DNA of 64,000 bases, from assembly GCF_037038585.1 (NCBI RefSeq), contig NC_092541.1, forward strand, positions 2,787,445 to 2,851,444, written 5' to 3'. This document shows, piece by piece, positions 59,166-64,000 of the stretch. How positions within the stretch are numbered: position 1 is the first letter of the stretch; every line of letters begins with the position of its first letter. The notes under the pieces are model-generated. The model ran no database searches and was not told the DNA's origin. It saw only the letters and a list, made by a program, of their open reading frames with translations. Source of the DNA: Patagioenas fasciata. Its lineage: Eukaryota; Chordata; Aves; Columbiformes; Columbidae. The position numbers and the translations under genes were made by a program.

Positions 59166-60439
59166 GCGTGTCAGTCCCAGCTCCACAAGCAGGTGGCAGT
59201 GGCGACATTTCCCGACGACGCTGCTCAGCTGGAAATGTCCAAAGCGGGGAGAGGAGGGGGGAGAATAATCCTCGCCCAGGAACAAACACACCAAAATAAA
59301 TAACATCTCGAAACGTTAACTTCTTTCCCTCTATCAGATCATTGTTAACAGCTAATAAAATATCAGTCTGCGGGGACACGAGATATAAGCAATATCCTAA
59401 TAAAGAGAGTCAAAGAAAGGAAATTAGATCTGCTGGGTTTTTTTACCATTCCAATAAAGTGATGGATCTGAAGATGTGGACGATCGTTCCCTAAAACACG
59501 AGAAGAGGAGCGGTTGTGTGGCAGGAGGTTGCGAGCGCTGCCCATGCTCTGTACAGATCAGCTTCCCTCGTTAGAACTGATGGGTAATGTTTTAAAAAGG
59601 GCCCATTAGCAAACGCCACATGGAAAATGATTCATTGGTGGAAACCCATATGAAAAAGTATTACGGGCTCTGCTCCTATATCGCAACGTAATTAATATCA
59701 ATTGAATTAATCACAGTGAGTTAAGTGAAATGTTATTAAACAATGCACACGCGCAAACATCACGGCGTCCCCCTTCAGACAAAATGTAACGTTTTCAATA
59801 TTTGCCTGCAGCTGACAACAATAAATCCTCTTAAATTTGCCTTCCAAGGTCAGCGAGTGCGGGAGATGCATGTATATGATTTTCTAGTTTACCTGCTAAG
59901 GAGAGAGAGGGGTCAGTAAATTATACTCCCAATTCAGCCTAATTGAATAGACCAGTGGACGTCAGGCTGGAAACTGGAGGGAGCACGAGGACACACTTGA
60001 CAACATAGATCTGTCACCGAGGACAAGAGAGACAGGTAAATGGACTGACAGAGGGGAGAGATATACCGCCCGGATAATAACCACCGCGCGAGGAGAGGAA
60101 CAAGTGTTAAAGGAAGAATAACAGAGCCACCTCCATTATCTGAAAGCAACTTCACTCATTTTTTTAATTAGTGGAACCTGCGGCTGACAAGGGAGGGCAG
60201 GATTGAAGAGTCGCTGGGAGCTCGTTACATATTCGCATCCCAAAATGGGTGGCAAGAGGCAACGTTTCCGAGCAAACCCAGTTGGGTTTCTCTGGAGCAA
60301 GACAACGTCCAGGATTTGCCAAATGGGCAAAGAATGACAGGTTGATGGTTTTGAGAGAAATGGGTTCCCAGTGCAAATCTGTTAGAGCAGCCAAAGCGGC
60401 AGCCCAGGGATTACACAGCGTGTGCTCCTGGATGGGGCT

Positions 60440-60565
60440 TTACGCACAGCTTTCCCGGTGCTTTATACGAGACGGCTAAATGGTGTTAATCCCATTTCGG
60501 GGACAGAGAAAGTGAGGCAAAGTCATTTGCTCAGAATGACTCTGTTGAGACCAAGAACCGCTGGC
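60440..60565 (-). mobile_element. MIR-like SINE fragment
   Basis: TTAATCCCATTTCGGGGACA, GAGAAAGTGAGGCAAAGTCA and TTGCTCAGAATGACT then GGCTCTG follow the MIR body (cattttacagatgaggaaactgaggca...cttgcccaaggtcac...ggcagagc). Diverged, so identity is by order of blocks. Confidence 0.5.
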
Positions 60566-63500
60566 TCTGCCGCCCGCTCCCGAGCCCCAGCCAGGGGACG
60601 AGCAGAGCAGAGCCGCCGGGAGACGGGGGGACAAGTCTGACCCAATGATCCCAAACTGCTGTACCAGACCTTGGGAAAAGCAATAGCTCAATGGTGGGAT
60701 GGGGATTGAGGAGAGGAAGGCAAACCAGGAACCAGAGAACTAAGTATCCTATTATAACGCGGCGGTGCAGAATTATAACAAATCTACTTGTCTTTTCAGA
60801 AGAGGGGCTGGGAAAAGGTGGGTGAGCCAGTTTTCCACAGCACAGGCTCTTTGGTTGGGAATTTTCCCCTACGTTTAGCAGCTCCTGCCAGAGCACATCA
60901 AAACAGCAGCAACATTAACAAGTTACTCCTTGGGAAAGGGAGAATGGGAACAGGAATGATGAACGTCGTCAAAATATCTTCCAATCCTGTCTCAAACTCA
61001 CCAGCAGAGCCCAAAAAGAAGCCAGAAATCTCAACTATTAGTGTCATTTTAAGCCACAAGCAAATGTGTGTGCTTGCAGTACTGCCCAGCTCGCCATGAT
61101 GGAGCCCATCAGCTTCGCATCTTTCCCTGCGTCGTTAGCAGCGAGCTCCAAACGAATGTTTTCAACAACGTTTTGGTGAACAGCTGATTAAGCATCTTTT
61201 AGTTGCCCACCATCCCTGTGCCCTTCCCAAAATAGCAAGGTCCCGGTAAAACATTGGAGAGTCTTGAAGACAAAGTGCAACCTTGAACAGACAGCGATGG
61301 TTGCCCTGTTTGACAGTCAGCATCATTTTAAATATCAAGACGAGAAACTGCTGATGGGATAACAGGACGTTCTGGCATTCGCAGCTGGCGGAGGGGGCAG
61401 AATGCAGCCTGAAATCGAGCTGCGAAGCGGCCTTAAATCCAAATAGCGCAGGAAAGGGCTCCCTGGGCAGCTATGGATTGAGTGAGAATGGTGGCACCTC
61501 ATCTTCTGCCACCCACCACCCGTCGGTGAAGGGGATCCCCAAGAGGCTGCGCTGTAAAAGCTCCGTCCTCACGGATCTCGCCCGCTGGTGCTGGCAGAGC
61601 CTCGTCCACAACACGTGGCAGCTCCTGCCGTGCCGAGAGCCGGAGCCGGCGCTGCCCGGCCCCGACTCCACCGCGGGCCGCGTTCCCCGCCTCCGTGGCT
61701 CCAGGTCCATGTCCTCTTCCAGAGGCCTGTCTTGTGGTACCAGGACACGGGACAGGGTGATATTAAAAACACAAAGGGGGCACAACTGTCACAGCTCACA
61801 AAGGGCAGCAGGAGGCAGCAAGTGTGTTATGGTTAGAATCCCGTGGTGAGGAGAAGGGCAGGTGACCGTGGCCACAAGGCCGGCGCTCGGGCTCCTCGTG
61901 ACCTGGAGCAGAGCCGGGAGCTGCTCCAGCTTCACGCTCCGCGTGGGACACAGAATCACCCAACTCACGGGATTTTAGGGACAGTTTCTATTTACATAGC
62001 GCTCTGGAAGGACATTTTAAAAGTCCACAAAATACCCCGTGAGCACACAGAAGGCACCAAAGGAGACCAAGCATTACGATTACCACTCTGGGACTTTCTT
62101 CTATCTCATTCCAGCGTAGTCAGTCATTCAATTTTAATCATAACTAATGCAATGCCTTTTACAAGAAGAGGTCGTGCTATATTCTAATCCATTTTGTAAT
62201 TAAGCATAAATTTTAAAGAATCAATTGAACACAGTGATGAACTTACAGTTTACCCAAAGCCTTTGCTGCCAAGGGGGGTCCCTGTGCAATCACCAGACTT
62301 AAAGGACGGGCTAAAGGACGGAACCGGCTCCCAGCCTCGGGCACGCCGCCTTATCTGGGAAACAATGTAAGGAATAAAGCGGTAATGCCATAAAGATAAG
62401 GTGCAGAGGCAGGAGGAGTTTTTTAAGGAAGTATTTAAGAATAGAGCAAAAGAATGATCTGATTTGGAACTGAGCAGGAAAGGGAGGTTTTGACCCCGAG
62501 AGGAAAGCCTTGTGAGGTGCTTGGAAGAGGCACTGGCAGAGCTGGAGCGTTATCTTCAGCCTTCGTCTCGGGCATCTTCCCGTTCCTCCAGTTAATGCCT
62601 CTTCCCAGCCCAGGGGAAAACAATTTAGCCCAGGAACTTGAAACTGGAGTCAGGAGAAGTTGAGATGCCTCTCTCTGCCCTTTATCAGGGCATCTTTAAC
62701 CAGAGCCAGGGTTTGAAACGTAGCAGAACTGGGCGCTGCAGAACTGCTGCCAGGTGCCGGATCTGGCCACAGCCCCCGGGGTGAGTTCGGCACCTCCAGC
62801 CCAGGCCGAGCCGCGTCCCGCTCCGGCTCCACCGCGGCCGCTGTCGGCAGAGGGCAACGGCGGCCACGCGAAAACCCCGCAGAACCACCCGGGACACAGA
62901 AAGCAGAGGTTTTTCCATCCTAATTCCAAACCGAGCAGCCCCCGAATCCATCTCCTTTCCCCAATCTGCGATCAGATGTCTGCCCCATCTGACAACGGAG
63001 CGTTTTCCCTCGTGTTGACACTGAGCTAAGTGTCTCTGCCCGTAGAAACACTTTCTCTGCAGCAAATGTTCCCTCCGCGCACACAAGTGCGAACATTCCC
63101 CAGCTCCCCCCGCGTTCAGCATCCGTCCGTCTGTCCATTCATCAGCGCGGAATCCGGGGAGATTCAATTTGCTTTCTTTCTAAAGCAGAGACGAACACTG
63201 CGTGCGCTTCAGACCCTCGCAGCCCCGCTGCAAAGGCGACGCTATGCAAATACAGTTGCTAAGGAGAAAACATCGCTCTCCCCACGTCCTCCTAAAAATA
63301 CTAATGAAAGGCCAGGGCCGGCGCTGGCAGCGCCGCGAGGCAGTGAACTCCACGCCGCCAGCACCGCCAACAGCCTGGAATGATTTGGTTTTGACCGCCC
63401 GATGACCTCGAGGGCTGCCCGGCCTGATGGACAGTCGCACCATTAGCCCTTTTAACACACATTCTTTCCCCGAAACGCAGACATCGCCGCGCGGCTTCGC

Positions 63501-64000
63501 GGGGAGAGCGAGCGCCATCTAAACCAGCCATGACCCTGCCCGCTGGGCGATGGCCCCGGGGCCGGGGGCTCGGTCGGGGAAGGACAGCGACAGCTCGGCT
63601 TTCACAAAGAGCCCCGAAACCCCCCGGATTCGCCCCAAGCCCGAGGGAACCGCAGCGCTGGGAGCCCGTGAGCCCGGCCCCGCAACAAAAGGAGGAGGCG
63701 AATCTCTCCATCTCTCTTTGTGTTTCCTGATGCTGGGGGTGGTTGATTTTTGGTTGGTTTGTTTGTTTTCTAACCCAAATAAACCATTCGGGAGCAGCCG
63801 TGCTGCTCCGTGTTCTTTTACCAGAGGACGTGAAATCCCAATTCCTTTTATTTACCCCCCTCTCTTCTGCTGAGCCATAATTTTTTGGTCTTATTATTCC
63901 AAGCAAAACGAGGTAAGAGCGAACGAGCCCTGCTGCTAATAGACCAGAACAACCCATTAATCCAGAGCAAAATTAAGCAGCACAAAGGTTAGGGAAACGA

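Larger units (their letters stand above)
3115..64000 (-). other. SKAP1: SKAP1 transcription unit (3' three quarters)
   Basis: SKAP1 (SKAP55) is a cytoplasmic adaptor of T cells. With FYB/ADAP it links the T-cell receptor to integrin activation and is phosphorylated by FYN. Nine coding exons on the minus strand join in frame to about 276 residues plus stop: an acidic linker, a complete PH domain, a tyrosine-bearing acidic linker and a C-terminal SH3 domain, the order known for SKAP1. The human protein is 359 residues, so about 65-80 N-terminal residues, the dimerisation helices and the promoter must lie beyond 64000. Introns in transcript order are about 28.8, 0.86, 1.3, 0.73, 0.31, 3.1, 4.9 and 11.4 kb. 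SKAP2 is the paralogue, but neighbouring SNX11 and the sequence favour SKAP1. Confidence 0.95.
55583..64000 (-). other. SKAP1: SKAP1 upstream intron (part)
   Basis: At least 8.4 kb of the next intron toward the gene's 5' end. I searched for the conserved DHILRGFQQIKARYYWDF exon and did not find it, so it should lie to the right of the window. This stretch contains a palindromic-repeat fragment (57818-57882), the 14/56/168-bp minisatellite (58157-59165), a MIR-like fragment (60440-60565) and AT-rich islands (about 57060-57480, 59590-59760, 62090-62230). The GC- and CpG-rich end (63300-63700) has no supported exon. Confidence 0.6.

Noticed and set aside
58104-59379. Repetitive GCGMQD/HPASL-type proteins on both strands
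   Set aside because: Frames through the 14/56-bp minisatellite without start context, splicing or family similarity.
63300-63960. CpG-rich end as a promoter or first exon
   Set aside because: No conserved SKAP1 N-terminal sequence, no exon with splice signals; high GC is common in this window.

Overview
The window is vertebrate nuclear DNA, most likely from a bird. Its genes are split by introns with GT/AG junctions, much of it is GC-rich, and it carries two CR1 LINE 3' ends of the bird type (ending in ATTCTGTGATTCT-like repeats) plus worn MIR-like SINE fragments. Two neighbouring genes are recognisable: the 3' end of SNX11 (+ strand) and the 3' three quarters of SKAP1 (- strand). In human and other amniotes these genes lie side by side next to the HOXB cluster, so this is that locus, seen on the anterior (HOXB1) side. 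I cannot name the species.

Layout. 1-442 holds the last two coding exons of SNX11, followed by its 3' UTR to about 1.29 kb. A 1.8 kb tail-to-tail gap follows. The SKAP1 poly(A) signal is at 3137-3142 and the gene then runs leftward (transcribed right to left) through the rest of the window. I placed nine SKAP1 coding exons by protein similarity, splice sites and matching reading phase. In transcript order they are 55529-55582, 26655-26735, 25707-25790, 24279-24403, 23489-23552, 23016-23177, 19869-19931, 14907-15004 and 3422-3523. Joined, they read without a break from an acidic linker through the whole PH domain, the tyrosine-containing acidic linker and the SH3 domain to the stop. The first exons (N-terminal dimerisation region and promoter) lie to the right of the window.

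Everything else is intron or intergenic. It is rich in local tandem repeats: a 47-bp G-rich minisatellite (7.8-8.8 kb), a degenerate ~73-bp repeat (14.0-14.4 kb), an 18-bp repeat beside an exon (26.8 kb), two unrelated-looking minisatellites that both use a 14-bp unit and a 56-bp higher-order period (43.0-43.5 and 58.2-59.2 kb), and a 15-16-bp repeat (54.0 kb). There is also a perfect 40-bp-arm palindrome at 14716-14797. AT-rich islands inside the big introns are candidate conserved regulatory DNA of the HOXB neighbourhood, but this cannot be shown from one sequence.

I found no novel multi-gene system. The items most worth a second look are the palindrome next to a splice donor, the nested 14/56/168-bp repeat, the altered RKxxYxxY segment of SKAP1, and an unexplained minus-strand open frame with a nearby poly(A) signal at 35.3-35.8 kb.
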